From the NCBI GenBank assembly GCA_037157565.1, contig JAZHRO010000036.1, positions 16,356,501 through 16,420,500 of the forward strand: a stretch of DNA of 64,000 nt, read 5' to 3'. The DNA is from Thalassia testudinum (Eukaryota; Streptophyta; Magnoliopsida; Alismatales; Hydrocharitaceae). This document shows positions 23,405 to 35,999 of this stretch, piece by piece; positions within the stretch are counted from its first letter, which is position 1, and each line of letters opens with the position of its first letter. A program made the translations under genes and the position numbers. The notes beneath the pieces were generated by a model, which did no database searches, had not been told where the DNA came from, and saw only the letters and a list, made by a program, of their open reading frames with translations.

Positions 23405-23409
23405 CAAGA

Positions 23410-26114
23410 TGTAAAGACCCGTCCCACTTTTAGTCTTTTAAGACATCTGGAGTATCAGTCAGACGTCTGTCCAGACGTCTGGACCCTTTCCCGGATGTCT
23501 AGAAATGAAATTTTTGTACGCACCCTACGTTCTACGTGCAAGTGGTGCGCAGAACTTCGCCTCTCTCTCTCCTTTCTCCTCCTTCCTACCCAAACCCTAC
23601 ACCCACAGCCTCTATAAAAGGCCACCCCCCCCCTCTTTTCCTCTCCACTCCACACACCACCATCTCCACCTTCAGAGCGCGGCGGAGCAGCAAGAGGAGA
23701 GAAGCGAGGGAGCACGTGAGAGTGAGGAGGGGAATGCAAGAGGAGGAAGAGGCCGATGTCAGGAGCTTTGGTGGAAGCTCGTCTAAGCTCACACGGCCAC
23801 TGCGGCATGTGCGGGAGGAGGGAGTCCAAAGCGACGTTCTCGACCACCTGCAGCAGCTGGAGCTGCGGCGGAGCGAGGAGCAACGCGGCGGAGCACTGGA
23901 AGCGCATTCTGATATTAGAATTTTTCTAGTATCAGACGTCCAGAGTGAAGTCTGGACGACTAGCCGAGCTTTAGGACGTCTGGAGTCAAGACCAGACGTC
24001 TGAAAGCACCTTTATCACAAAGGTATGTTCCTTTTAACGGTTACGACCATACAAGCCGCACCGCAGAAGATTTGCCGATTTAATTTTGGGGTGGCTGCTC
24101 TGTCGTACGCAGGAATAGCCTTGGGAAGATGTGTGGAACGTCCTCCCATGCACATTCGGACATCTAATCAACTCACCAGACGACCGGAGGTACTTCCAAA
24201 CGATCGGAGGACTGGTCCGATGTCTGAAACTGCTTTTAGACGGTTGTAGAGGAATCTTAGATGTCTGAGGACACCGCAGGAACTTGAGGTGAGATTTTGT
24301 AACTTTTAATACGTCTGGACTTGTTCTTAGACGTTTGATTTTGGTCTGTAGACACATTTTGACATGTTTGGGATCCGATCGGGATCCGTTTTACGCAAAC
24401 GAAGTATCTGTAGTTTCCTTGCGAGTTTCTCTACGTACTAGAAACCTTGATACACTGTTCTGAATCTTCCTTTGTGATGTATTCCTTTGTATAGGGTTTC
24501 GACCTATTACATGATTGGGGCTCGCAAAGATGCTTGGGTCTGCGGTTCAAGCCTCCATTACTCCCGGATTGTCTGGTATAGTGGTCTACTTCTGTCAACT
24601 ATATTAAATAAGAATGTGCTTATGAAATTAGCCAACTGTAACCCCTAGGATGTGGCATGAACTCTAGGACAGAGAAATCAATTAACCCGTTATACTGCAT
24701 TATTGTATTTGTATGCATGATTAAGTTAAACTGTTAGCAATTGCCTGTGATATAGTTGTGAGCTACCTGTTATAGCATGAGTTGCCTGAGATAAATGAAC
24801 AATTACCTGTGAAACCATCAGTTGCATGTATTGAATTATGGAAACACGAGCTGCCTATATGTAAATGAGAACTGAATTGTGAATAATGGAATCTGGATTA
24901 GAATAATGTGGTGAACATGAGCATAAACCCTACGGGGAATTAGGAGTAGAGATCCTGTGGTCAGATGGAAATCTGGAATGTAGACGGGAAGTATGCTAGC
25001 CTTTGAGTATGTGATACCAAGGAGAGTGACTGTCCCCTTTTTGTGTAGAGTGGAGCTAGCTGCCATTGGGTTGGGACCTGAGGTTAGGATTGGCCACTCT
25101 ATACCGACTTCTGTTGGCCCTCGTGTACACGGTACCGAGAGGAGCTACTAGTGTAGGGAGGGAGCTAGCCACCCCACGGGACCCGGGATCCAGCTAACCA
25201 CCCTACACCAACTTGTTAGACCCTCTGAGCAAACTGGGGTAGTTAGACGAAGGTGCGTGGACTGTGGAGTGGTGTGTCCCATGTTTGGTTCTGAGGGGCT
25301 AGACCCCTATTTCTAAGAGGGCTAAGCCCTATACTATTCCGTGTTGTACCTTGGGCATACCCGCTAGCGGAAATGACTGACCGCGTGTCAGTGCGGCATA
25401 GCTACCCGTGCGTTTATCACGCATGCCGTAGTCACCGCTACGTCTTGACAGTGACCTTAGGGTGGTTGACTGGGTGTAGGACTACCACGGGGGACTCTCC
25501 CAGCCAGGAGAGCACCACATGTACCTTCTACTCCACGGAAAAGACTGCAATCAAGATCATTCCCACAAGGAACATGGAAGATCAAGAAAATCCGAATGTT
25601 TTGAGGAAAAAGGGATGAAAAGGAAATGCATGAAAATAAAATAACTAGAAAAAAGAATTAAACATGTTACTTTTACTACTTTAGATAGTATAATTACTAC
25701 TCTACTCAGCGTTCGCTGACTCTGTCTTTTTCATAACACTGTTCAGGTCCAGGAGTTAAGCAGTTTAAGCTTCCGACTGCGAAGGGTGCTGGGCCCAGTC
25801 GAGCCCAGCCGAAGTTTTCTGCACTCTTGTTGTACCCCCTATTTCTGTTGTAGTGAGTTTCAGACTTCTAGTTACTGTTATTGTTATTGTTGCTTTCATT
25901 TCCGTTATTTCTGTTGTTGTGGTGGTATGTATTAGAAAAGCAGTTTTACTTTCCTTTACTGCTTTGTATGTTTTTACTGCTTAGTTATATTGCATATGTG
26001 AATGTGGTTTACTTTCCTATTTTTTGGTTATTTCTTATTGGACAACTGGGTCTTGAGATTAGTTGAGGTGAGCCGATCTCGAGTCCTGTAGGGATCCGAG
26101 AACCGAGTCGTAAC
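23410..26114 (+). mobile_element. N-family solo LTR, 2.7 kb
   Basis: It starts TGTAAAGACCC, ends GAGTCGTAACA, and is flanked by perfect 5-bp duplications CAAGA (23,405-23,409 and 26,115-26,119). It is the same family as 56,976-59,671 in the opposite orientation. Shared landmarks include the CAGACGTCTG-rich end, a central segment around GCGTTTATC and GCCGTAGTC (about 25,410-25,440) and the terminal CGAGAACCGAG. A TATA box lies at 23,612. No internal region or second LTR is attached. Overlapping open frames on both strands in the GC-rich first 600 bp are not convincing genes. Confidence 0.85.
23612..23620 (+). promoter_or_regulatory. TATA box of N LTR
   Basis: CTATAAAAG followed by a CT-rich leader, only ~200 bp from the LTR's 5' edge. 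It implies a very long R-U5 (about 2.5 kb). Palindromes of the CAGACGTCTG type lie on both sides (23,455-23,500 and 23,930-24,000). Confidence 0.55.
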
Positions 26115-26119
26115 ACAAG

Positions 26120-26907
26120 AATTAAACAATGTACTCCAAAGACTTCAAGTCAAAAGGTATCCATTTTATTATTTTCTAGAAACTTCTACAAGAGTCAATG
26201 TACAACACTTAAAGAATATATACAGATGTCACAGTTCATTTATACACATACAACTAAAAGTCCTTTTTATTACCGTTCGCTTGAAGGATATCTTGTGAGT
26301 CAAAGGGATATCCCATGGGATACCTATTATTTTTTACAACCAAGCTAACCCATGAAAATGGAGGTTAACCCTATTTGGTAGATGGGATATTCTAATATGG
26401 GTTAAAGTCACTTAATCAAGGATAAGTGATTCTTGGGTTCATGTGGGATAAGAATTTTGGAGGGTTATCCCATGAATTTCCATAGGCTAACCCTTGGAAC
26501 CCTATCCCTCATACATCATTCCCAACCTATGGTTATTAGAGATAAATGTCATCTTTACCCTCGTTAATATCCTATTAATTGATGTTGTCTTTCAATGAAT
26601 CTAGCTTTTCAATCATTTGACAATTTACCTCAAAAATAGAAAAAGGAAATGAAAAAATATATATATGAATTTAATCTTTTCCGTATAATCTGAATCCCTT
26701 ATTCCAATAGTTTTATGGTCGTTTGCTATTTTTTCTAATAAAATGAACAGATGCATGAGAAGTATTTAAATCGGTAATATTGGTGAAAGCACATACACAA
26801 AAATATGGATTAATTGAATAACCATGACTAATAATGTATCTTAATGCCATGCAATTAGTTACAAAAAATATCTGCCAAGTTTCATATCTGATATATTTGC
26901 TTAAGAG
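26120..26907. other. CACTA interior, no gene
   Basis: AT-rich sequence downstream (minus strand) of the transposase stop. It holds the local palindromic patch GGGATATCCCATGGGATACC (26,302-26,325) and related GGGATA/CCCATG words up to 26,520, perhaps a small decayed MITE. Nothing else was recognised. Confidence 0.4.
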
Positions 26908-29900
26908 CTATTCACCACTAGAACTGATGTATTCAAATAAAGTTTCATCCTCTCCTTCACTTTCATCTATTTCAACTATCTCAAATGCATTGTCACCAAC
27001 CTCATCGCCATCAACGGACTTAGGCTGAACAGCATCTCGATTCAAATTGTGAATCTCATCTTCACCGATTTCCAAAAGTAGTTCATCTTCATCATAATTG
27101 AATTCTTCATTTGGTGCTTGTGTTACATCATTTGATAACTCACTTTGCTGTAGAAGTTGGATGGGAACATCATATATATGATGGTGTTCATGTTTCTGTA
27201 CCACACCACTGCAACCATTCTTCTTGTCTTCAAGGTAGTAGACTTATTGCACTTGCGAAACTAATACAAACAAATCATCCTTGTACCAGGTGCCATTCAC
27301 CTTAATCGACGTGAGGTGACCTTTAGCATTGACATTTGACAGGCGACGACCTAAATCCCACCATTTGCATTTAAAGAGATATCCGTTTGTCACAAATGTA
27401 TTGAAATTCAAGAATGTCAACAAGGACGTCATAAAACTTGATCATGCAACCTTCATGATTGCCCTAACACATGATTGAACTGTTCTGACACTTTCGTCTA
27501 TGATCACGTAGCTCTATGTGATATCTTACTCCATTGATAATGCAACCAATGTAACTCTTAATGCATATATCTAGACCACAAGCTAATGCATACAATAATC
27601 TTATTACATCGTTTGCTTCACCACCTAACGCATTATATATCAATTTTATCTACAATACACATTGCCTACCGTTATTAACAACATATATATAAACTGCAAA
27701 ATAATGTGATTTAAATTACCTTGGACTTAAACCTTTCGGCAAATTATTACTTGTGACGAGCAACAATGTTCGAAGTACTTTGTTGTTGAAGAATGCCTCA
27801 ATGCTCTCTATTTAAATTAGGAGTAAGTGATTACAACTTAAGCAATTGAGCTAATATAAGTACGATTTTTTGTCAAACAACTCACTCCATATATTCTTGT
27901 ACTTCTCCAGAATTATTTAGTGCGAACCATATGGCAAATTGCTTCTCTACATCCATTAATTGCACATTATAATTTGTTGCCCCAATGACCCTTATCTTGT
28001 GACTGAATATATACAAAGGGTCAATTGTTTCCCCATCAAAGTTCCTTTCTTGTCGATTAAACCTTGTCTCCATGTCTCCAATATGCATAGAACACCATCT
28101 CAAGCATTCGTGTACAACATATGCTTCAACAATTGAGCCTTCAGGACAAGCTCTATTACGTACGAATTCTTTTAAAGTAGACAGGAACCTATGAAAACAA
28201 ATGTGGACACTATAAGTTACTATAAATGTAATAGAAGAAGCATTCGACTTGAAGAATGTAATTTTATACCTTTCGATAGAATACATCCAACGGAACTATC
28301 GGTCCAACAAGTAGTACCTCTTTTGGTAGGTGGCTTGCAAGATGTACCATTATATCGAAGAATGCTGGCGGGAAAATCATCTCAAGTTTGCACATAAATA
28401 AAATCATCTCTCTCTGCATTTTTCTCATCTCGCCAACGTTAACCTTCTACCTACAAAGCTTAGAGAATATTCAGACGAGTTCTAAAATTGCAAAGACTGC
28501 ATCATTAGGAAACAATCCATGCAATCCGACTCTAAGAAGACATTGCAATAGCACGTGACAATTATGACTCTTTAGACCGGTAATCCTTCTATCCATAACA
28601 TTTACACATCTACCTATGTGAGAAGCATAACCATCTGGCATCCGAACTGCTTTTAGGAATTCACATAATTTTTTCCTTTCAGAAAGGCTTATTACGTAAC
28701 AAGCAGTTGAAACATCAAATTTTCTATCACTTCATTTCTTTAGATGTGACTCCTTCCTTATGTTCATGTCATGAAGGTTGAGCCTTGCTATCAATGTGCC
28801 TTTTGATTTTCCATCATCATCTAAAATTATCCACATAACATTTTCTAAGATATTATTCTCTACATGCATAACGTCCAGGTTATGTCTCAATGTTAATGTA
28901 TGCCAATATGGAAGTTCAAAGAAAATTGATCTCTTCCTCCAATTATGATCTTCATTTGGCCATCAACGCTTTCTTATCGAAGGATGCTTTCCATGTTGAA
29001 CATCTGGCAATTTATCCACCTGTTGTAGAAGCCCTTCAGCTATAATGTCTATAGTTTTTGTTCAATTTTTAGTTTTCCCATCAATCTTATTTTTTCTCCT
29101 TTTTTAATGGTGGTCAATCGAGAGGAAACAACGACAACCTATGTATCTAATTTTTGAACAAAGTCTCTTTGAAGGAGTTTGGCCCATATATATAGGACAT
29201 GCCTTGTATCCCTTGGTCTACCAACCTAACAAGATCCCATATGCTGGAAAATTATTAATTGTCCACAATAGAACTGCATGCATGGTAACCAATATTTCTT
29301 CATAGGATCAAATATTTGTATTCCATTCTCCCATAGTTCCCTCAGCTCCTCGACAGGAGGCTATAGGAATACATCTATAACAATACCAGGTGCTTTTGGT
29401 CCTGGTATCACTAAAGACATCATATAATACTTAGGCTTCAGGCACATCCATGGTGGAAGGTTGTAAGTTAACAATATCACGAGCCACATGTTGTACGATT
29501 GACTCAATGTACCAAACGGATTGAACCCATCAGATGCCAGTGCAAGATATACATTTCTATCATCCTCTGCAAACCACGGGTAATCTTTATTGAACTTCTT
29601 CCATGTTTCTGAATCTCTAGGATGAGAGATAAACTTGTCATCAACTGGCTCAGTTTTTTGTGCCAATCCATATAAATAGATATCTTATAAGATAGGAATA
29701 GACGTTGCAACCTTGTCTTCAACGGAAAATATCACATAACTTTATGTGGCACTGGGTTACCCACCCCATCATTTATCTTGTACCTTGATGTTCCGCATTT
29801 TGAGCATACAATTGCTTTATCATTCTCCTTCCAAAACAACATGCAATCATACTTGCACACATCGATCTTTTGGTGGCCCATTCCCATCTCCTTCAAATAC

Positions 29901-30523
29901 TTACAAGCTTCGTAAGAGTCCTTAGGTAATACTTCTAAACCAGGCACTCCATCTCTTAGCAATGATAGAATCCCATTTAAAGTCTTTGTAGTAAATTTTT
30001 CGTACACTTTTAAGTGGAGGAACTTTACAAGAAATGAGAACTTGGTATACTTGTTTTGTCCAGGAAAACGGTCCTCTTGTGCATCTTTTTGCAATGCATC
30101 ATACCATGCAATAGATACATTGTAATCATGTTCGATAGAAGGACCAACATTTGTCCCATCATGATAATAACCAATATCCTCAAGTATGTCGCAAATGGAA
30201 TATGTATCTGAATCATTCACATCTTCATTAATAATATCCTCTGCATCCTCGACTTGTAATGCTTTAGGCTTTTGACATTAAGTAAATCGAGGTTTATCTC
30301 CAAGAAGTATCCAAGGTTTATATGACTTATCAATACCATTCATGATCAAATGTCCATATACCACATGTTGCGGGTGTATAAACACATTTGCACAATTCTT
30401 GCAAGGACATTGTATGATTTTCTCCCTACCGTATATCTCCCTTACATGTGTCATGAATATATCAACCATAGCTTTATATGCATCCGTTTTCTTATCTTCA
30501 TTTATCCAAGCATATTGATCCAT
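26908..30523 (-). pseudogene. TNP2-type CACTA transposase, broken
   Basis: Minus-strand domains appear in family order. A Transpos_assoc zinc-binding N-terminus (MDQYAWI, then CPCKNC, 30,523-30,280) comes first, followed by a TNP2 leader (SIEHDYNVSIAWYDAL, VCKYDCMLFW, CSKCGTSRYK; 30,220-29,735). The Transposase_21 core reads DYPWFAEDDRNVYLALASDG with NPFGTLSQSYNMW and PPWMCLKPKYY (29,666-29,361). The MPDGYASHIGRCVN...LKSHNCHVLLQ segment (about 28,650-28,540), a DUF4218 part (VRNRACPEGSIVEAYV, 28,286-27,882), a DUF4216 part (CKWWDLGRR, VNGTWYKDD; 27,432-27,244) and an acidic tail (27,204-26,908) follow. Between 29,360 and 28,290 many stops and shifts interrupt it, so it is inactive. It would cut and move CACTA ends. 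Confidence 0.85.
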
Positions 30524-31099
30524 TGGCCTACTTTTTTAGAAGATGTTAAATTAGATTAAACACCAAATGTAGATGTAAATAAAAGGATGAAATGAAGGAA
30601 AAAAAAGACTTACGGTATGCTACAAAGACAACGTATCGTGCATGTAAGTGAGGTATACATACATGACTGCATTGTCCGTATAATATGATCATAAGTCTCA
30701 ATGGACGAGTAATTTGACATAATTTAACTTGAAAGACTTTTACCCTAGGGATTAGAATACCTAATGTTTGGCCTCGCGTGCATTTATTTTCTTTAATAAG
30801 TGTGTGCATCTAAACAATAACTAATTTGAACATTAAAAAATTTTTTAAATTTCAACATAATTTTCCCTTAAAATTTCAAGTTTTTCTATAAACCTCATAA
30901 CAAAATAATAAAACAAATATAAGTGGGCACACTCCACATTAAAAATGAATCACGTACAGTTAAAGTGGACACACCTCACGTTCAAAAAAAAGCACACAAG
31001 TGTGCACACCCCACATCTACCAAAAACCTATAATATCATTCAATTATAGCTAAGTTGATATGATTTCAGCAGAGAGTTGAGAGTTGATTGGAGGGAGAT
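30524..31099. other. Upstream region of TNP2 pseudogene
   Basis: AT-rich, non-coding. Three GTGGGCACACTCCAC-like words lie at 30,923, 30,962 and 30,993, matching those at about 22,600 and 22,655. Confidence 0.4.
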
Positions 31100-31253
31100 G
31101 AACAGAAAAAGGAAAATATAAGGGAAAGACTTACATTAGTCTAGGATGCAAAATTTTATTTTTTCTATTCAATTTTGAACAGAAAAAGGAAAATATAAGG
31201 GAAAGACTTACATTAGTATAGGATGCAAAATTTTATTTTTTCTATTCAATTTT
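31100..31253. repeat. 77-bp perfect-period tandem duplication
   Basis: Units 31,100-31,176 and 31,177-31,253 are identical except for one base (TAGTCTAGG versus TAGTATAGG). They start GAACAGAAAAAGG. The near identity indicates a recent event in otherwise decayed sequence. Confidence 0.95.
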
Positions 31254-31904
31254 GTCAACATTATTTACGAAGGATTATAAGGGTGGTTATCTGAAAATCC
31301 CTTTATTTTTTTATACTTATGTGGAACAATTTTATGTAATAGGGAGTTAACACATTAATACTTTTCACCCAAACCTATGAAAGGCCAACCTATGCCTTAG
31401 ATCTCATCTAAATGCAACCTTAAGGTGCCTCTCCCATGTGTATAGGTTATCCCTTCGATTTTAAGCTGGAAGTAAATTTGCAGACAAAGGGGAGATAATC
31501 CAAAGAACCTACATTGTCTCCTATCCAAAAAGAACAAAAGATGCCCTAGAGTTTGGCCAAATATACTCTACTGGACAAGTGTATGTAGATTCGATGAAAA
31601 GGACTTTAAAAGTTAACAGAGGGCCTGAAAATCATCTCAAGTTTACACATTAATAAAATTAGACAGCTTGTATCCTAGGAATTAGAATACCTATTGTTTA
31701 ACCTTAAGTACATCTAAAATAGAGCAAGTATATATATCTAAGAATTATAATAATTTACCATTTACTTATAGAATAAATTAAATTACCAATTCATAAATAC
31801 TAACCCAACTTAATCAATCTAAACATTAAAAGAATTTCAAAAAATATGACTATCATAGTCATATTATAGTCAATGGTTATCACTAGCAAAATACTTTTAA
31901 AAGG

Positions 31905-32527
31905 GACTCTAGTCTTCCATTCTACACACACCAACAATGCTTCCTAGCACTCATGTTGATCTACTCTTGCTTTGGAGGTGATTGTAGGCTCTTATGCTTA
32001 TATGAGGTGTTGATAGAGCCTTGGGTGATTCAAGCTCTTATTCTTCATCATTATTCTCCACTTTGATGCTTCTCCCTATAGTTTAACTAACTATATAGTT
32101 GCTATATTTGATTATCTATAGGTTTTATAGGATTTATTTGTTGTATTCTTCTCTTTTCTCTACTTTTTGTACTCAATGCTCGGCCATCAGGTTTCGTTCT
32201 CTGCCTTAGAAGGAGATAAGACATTGCTTCGATTTAGTGATCCAAAGCGGATGTTCTAGGTACAATTAAGCTACCCACATTGAAGTAGCTTAGTTAGTAA
32301 AGCGATCAATGGCGATCGATCTTAGAAAATCCTAAATTGGAAGAATTAAGTAATGGTTTTTACCTAGAGGGATTTTCCATTGTAAGTCACCTTGTTCTTT
32401 TGTGATTTGTTTCTCTTTACTTTTCTAGAATTGTGGTTTGTATTTCTTTTAAGTTTTTAAGATTATTGAGATATTACACTATTCACCTCCTCCTCTAGTG
32501 TATTCTTTAATCCTCGTGTTCCTATCA
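31905..32527 (+). mobile_element. L-like copia LTR, 3' portion
   Basis: This ends with the copia-LTR signature also seen in L: a GGTTTTTACCTAGAGGGATT stretch near 32,355, then CACCTCCTCCTCTAGTG at about 32,487 and TATCA at 32,527. It is diverged from L at 2,008, and the 5' end and palindrome array are absent or unrecognisable. Between 31,254 and 31,905 nothing is recognised. Confidence 0.5.
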
Positions 32528-32529
32528 GC

Positions 32530-33195
32530 AATTCGGACCCCCTATGTTGTTTATGTCATCAAGAGATAGAAATCCTAGACCACGTCTTTTGCACTTGTAG
32601 CCTAATCAGAGTACAACGTAACTAGTTCAATATTTGGCTCTGCTCCTCGAGCAAGTTCATGTCTTTTTTAAACAATGTAGTGGACATCAATGAAGGGGAG
32701 GCAAGATCAAATTCATCTATTTGAGAGGCTAGATATAAATTCAAGTTTGAAAGTAGACCATTGCTGATAGAGCAAAATGCTTCATTATAGTAAATAAATA
32801 GCAATCTATTCTTCAACAATGCTCGGCCAAACAAAACATTAATCAATGTCAATTCTAGCATGCTAACCCTCGTGCATGTCACTTATGATTTAATTGTATT
32901 TATTGATGGTGCTAAAACTCAACTCATAATCCTTTGGAGTTGTTGTTTGCTATGATAGATTTGGTAACCTTATAAGGCTATGTACGCATGAATTTATGAG
33001 TGGTCTGACGTTAAAAGTAGAGATGAATTAACGCACTGCTTGAAACACTGAAATTTTTTTCTAAATTCTGAATATGGTCCCTAGGTTGCTGGCAACAAGA
33101 CAGTTGGATTTTTTGAAAGATATTGAAAAGTAGAAGCTGTGAAAGTAAACGGACAGGACTGTGCCTGGTAAATATTTAATTTATCTTTAAAATAT
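32530..33195 (+). pseudogene. LINE (L1-type) 3' ORF2 remnant: zf-RVT and RNase H
   Basis: The frame from 32,530 reads SDPLCCLCHQEIEILDHVFC then TCSLIRV, a good zf-RVT zinc-knuckle (C-x2-C, DH, C). At about 32,900 a VFIDGA start and, after frame changes, RFGNLIR and EMNALLETL resemble the RNase H domain that follows in plant L1 elements. Stops and shifts show it is dead. It begins exactly after the LTR end at 32,527, which may be an insertion junction. Confidence 0.6.
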
Positions 33196-33258
33196 ATATT
33201 TTTTGGTTAAATAAGATTTATGATGTGCTTTATTGATCTTTATTTCCTAAGGTCTTAA

Positions 33259-34621
33259 CAAAATTTTAAATATCGATATCGTATCGACAAGTCAAAAAAG
33301 AGATATATCGAAAATATATCACTAATATTGATGAATTTTAAGGAAATTACTCAGAAGGACCTAAAATATCCTAAAATGTCACAAATTTTATGAAAACTAA
33401 TATTTTAATAATTAATACATCATGAAAAAATACCTAGAAGACAAAAATCAAAAAATTTGAATGAAAACATAATAAAAATGTACTAGTCGCATGTCGACAA
33501 AGTCGTATATTGAAAAGAAAGTATAAAGAACATGATAATATTTGAAAAATGTTCATAACAACTTTCATTGCGTATTGTTGACAATTGAAATCATGCCTTA
33601 GTTGCACTAATTTTCTTATCATTTTTAGCATGCTCCCTATTCCAATACTCTTCTTTTTCTCATTGACCTACCTCAAATTTTGTGAATCACCCTATTACTC
33701 TTCTCATTACAATCTCATGATATGAAATCACAAATACTATCACCAAAGATGTACTTGGTGATAGAAGATACAATTTAAATTACACAAGAGTATAAAATGA
33801 ACAAATATAAATGATCAAATAATTAGAGCCCTGATTTTCTTATCAATTCCAACATGTTCTCAATTCCAATACTCTTCTCTTTCTCATTGATCTGTCTCAC
33901 ATTTCGTGAACCACCCTATTACTCTTCTCATTATGAGTTCAACACATGAAATCACATCTCCTACCAACAACGATGCACTTGGTGAAACAATACATGATTT
34001 AGATAACACAAGCGTATACAATGGACAAATATAAATGCTCAAATAACCAGAGAGAAATTGTGTGCATTTTGCGTCCATCATAGCATAATGCACAGTTTGC
34101 AAGATTAGTGGAGATCAACAAAGCAACAGTACGCAAATACTTAAATAAACCATGTTGAAACAAGTGAGTCTGTCAACCCTAGGTTGTTGTAGGGGAAAGA
34201 AAAAAGAACCATCATGGATGACATCCTTTAATCGAAGGAAGATGACAAGATAACCCTTTCAATACCCCCATAGATTATCAAAGTGCTTAGTTTTATGTAT
34301 TTTTTTATAGAGGTTTGAAGATGCTCATGTATTTATCATCGACGTTTTAGAATCTTCTTATTTTTCAATAAGTAAAACCAAGTGCAATAACTAAATTGTC
34401 GACAGAGGATGTACAGCTCTAAAGTTGACATATTTGATGGACTACAAGAGAGCAAGAACCCTAGCATGTACAACTCTAAAGTTTAACAAAAGTCTGATAT
34501 CGCCGATATATCGGTGATATGTTGGAAAAAAAATATTAAAGCTGATATTGATATGTGTTGACCCGACAATATCAATATATCACCAATATATCGGTGATTA
34601 TCACCGATATATCAATCCTTG
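33259..34621. mobile_element. TIR DNA transposon, 1.36 kb, non-autonomous
   Basis: It is flanked by perfect 8-bp duplications GGTCTTAA (33,251-33,258 and 34,622-34,629). The left end CAAAATTTTAAATATCGATA and the right end (reverse complement CAAGGATTGATATATCGG) form an imperfect inverted repeat. ATATCG and CGATATAT motifs cluster at both ends (33,275-33,330 and 34,495-34,615). An internal ~224-bp duplication is present. No transposase frame. The 8-bp TSD favours hAT; a 9-bp TSD with one mismatch (Mutator) cannot be ruled out. Confidence 0.65.
33611..34058. repeat. ~224-bp diverged tandem duplication inside the TIR element
   Basis: The block beginning TTTTCTTATCA at 33,611 recurs at 33,835. 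The shared CACCCTATTACTCTTCTCAT (near 33,689 and 33,912) and later ACAAATATAAATG words are in the same order. Copies differ at many positions, so the duplication is old. Confidence 0.75.
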
Positions 34622-34629
34622 GGTCTTAA

Positions 34630-35849
34630 TAGCCTTGCTCAAAGAGCCGCATAGTTATTTGAATGTACCCGAAATCAACAGGAAACTCTTGTATGTTAAG
34701 TTGTTACTTGTTAACTCCTTTATGCATAATATATAAAGTTCCCATGTAAAATAAATTAAAAAAACCAATAAATAACGATATCAACGTGCGGAGAGAACAG
34801 TGATCAATAGTTGGACCGCAACTGTAAGGACCTAATTATCGAGTTTTATCCGAAAGAAGGGACATCTTAAAAGGGGATCTGACATCCAAGCTTCATTATT
34901 AAAAGAGTGCCACAAAGCTTACCTCAAGAAAATGAAAAACTATACAAATAATTTTAATGTCTAGCTATTCATGGATGCTTTTTAATTGCATATCCAGTAC
35001 CCCTAACAATGTTGAAGATGTTCTTTATTCACACTTGATGATGTGGTCAGTGTAACACCGCACCAACTATTTATCCATTAAATGGTCACTTTTGTCGAGG
35101 GTTAACTTTTGAAAAAACATTTGTTTTCAATTGTCATCATTACATAGAAAAAAAAAAGTCATAACAGTAAATGAAACTAAGCATCATGAAGAAACTAGTA
35201 CAACAATCGAAATAAATACAATTTGCAATTTTTATGAAAATAAACCTAACTTATATATAACTCTAATAACAAATGTAATTGCTACAACAATAAAGTAAAG
35301 ATAAAATGATACATCAAACTCTTGAAGATCTTAAGGGTATAAAACTTTAGCTTGTACACCAAGTCAACCATTTAAATATTCATAAGTCTTTTGAAATTCT
35401 TTGTAAAGGTTCGATGTCTCTACTTTGTTTGGATTTATGGTCTTCATGGAGAATGTTGTAGATGTAAAAAAAGAAAATAATCAAAAGCTTAGTTGTGTTG
35501 AGCCTAGATTAATTTTTACGAGAATTTACAATTAATATTTTTTTTTTCTTATGATAAGATTTTGATTAATTGTCATGATCTTTGTAAAATGTTTGAAATC
35601 AGGAATGGTAACCATGCCTATCATTATAGGAACTTAAGTGATTACCTAGAGCATCATCATCCATTTAGATTGACAATAGCATCTCCTTCCTAAGGTTGGC
35701 AATGCCAAGCTTAAGACCTTGAAGTCCTTGCTACACCTTAAATACCGTGTGAGACATCGGTCCCTTCTTCTCCTTTTTCTCTATATTGTTGTCAAACAAG
35801 GAAGTGCATGCCATCAATCATTCTTATTTAATTAGAAATGATCCCCTTG
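34630..35849. other. Unassigned AT-rich stretch
   Basis: No gene. TGTAACACCGCACC at about 35,050 resembles a gypsy LTR start, but no matching end was found. 35,690-35,850 on the minus strand may be decayed copia coding sequence upstream of the integrase piece, but no motif is secure. Confidence 0.35.
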
Positions 35850-35998
35850 AAAATATGCACCAGTCCAAGTTTGTTCCTCATTGAGTGTTGTTTATGGAAT
35901 AAACATCTGATTTACACATAAGAGGGAATAACCAAACAAATTTTGTCTTCTCATCAATGAATGTAACAAAGTAGCAATTGTCAATCAAATCTATTTAG
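35850..35998 (-). pseudogene. Ty1/copia integrase core fragment
   Basis: The minus strand from about 35,987 reads NCYFVTFIDEKTKFVWLFPL then MCKSDVYS. This is the start of the copia integrase catalytic core (the YxxxFIDD-type first aspartate region). It ends within ~50 codons. It abuts, on the same strand and within a few bases, the truncated 3' end of the L2HGDH pseudogene. Confidence 0.65.
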
Positions 35999-35999
35999 A

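Noticed and set aside
23455..24003. Overlapping 150-155-codon frames on both strands
   Set aside because: They lie in the GC-rich promoter/leader part of the N solo LTR with no recognisable domain. They are chance frames.
35050..35070. TGTAACACCGCACC as an LTR start
   Set aside because: No matching end or target duplication was found, so no element was called.
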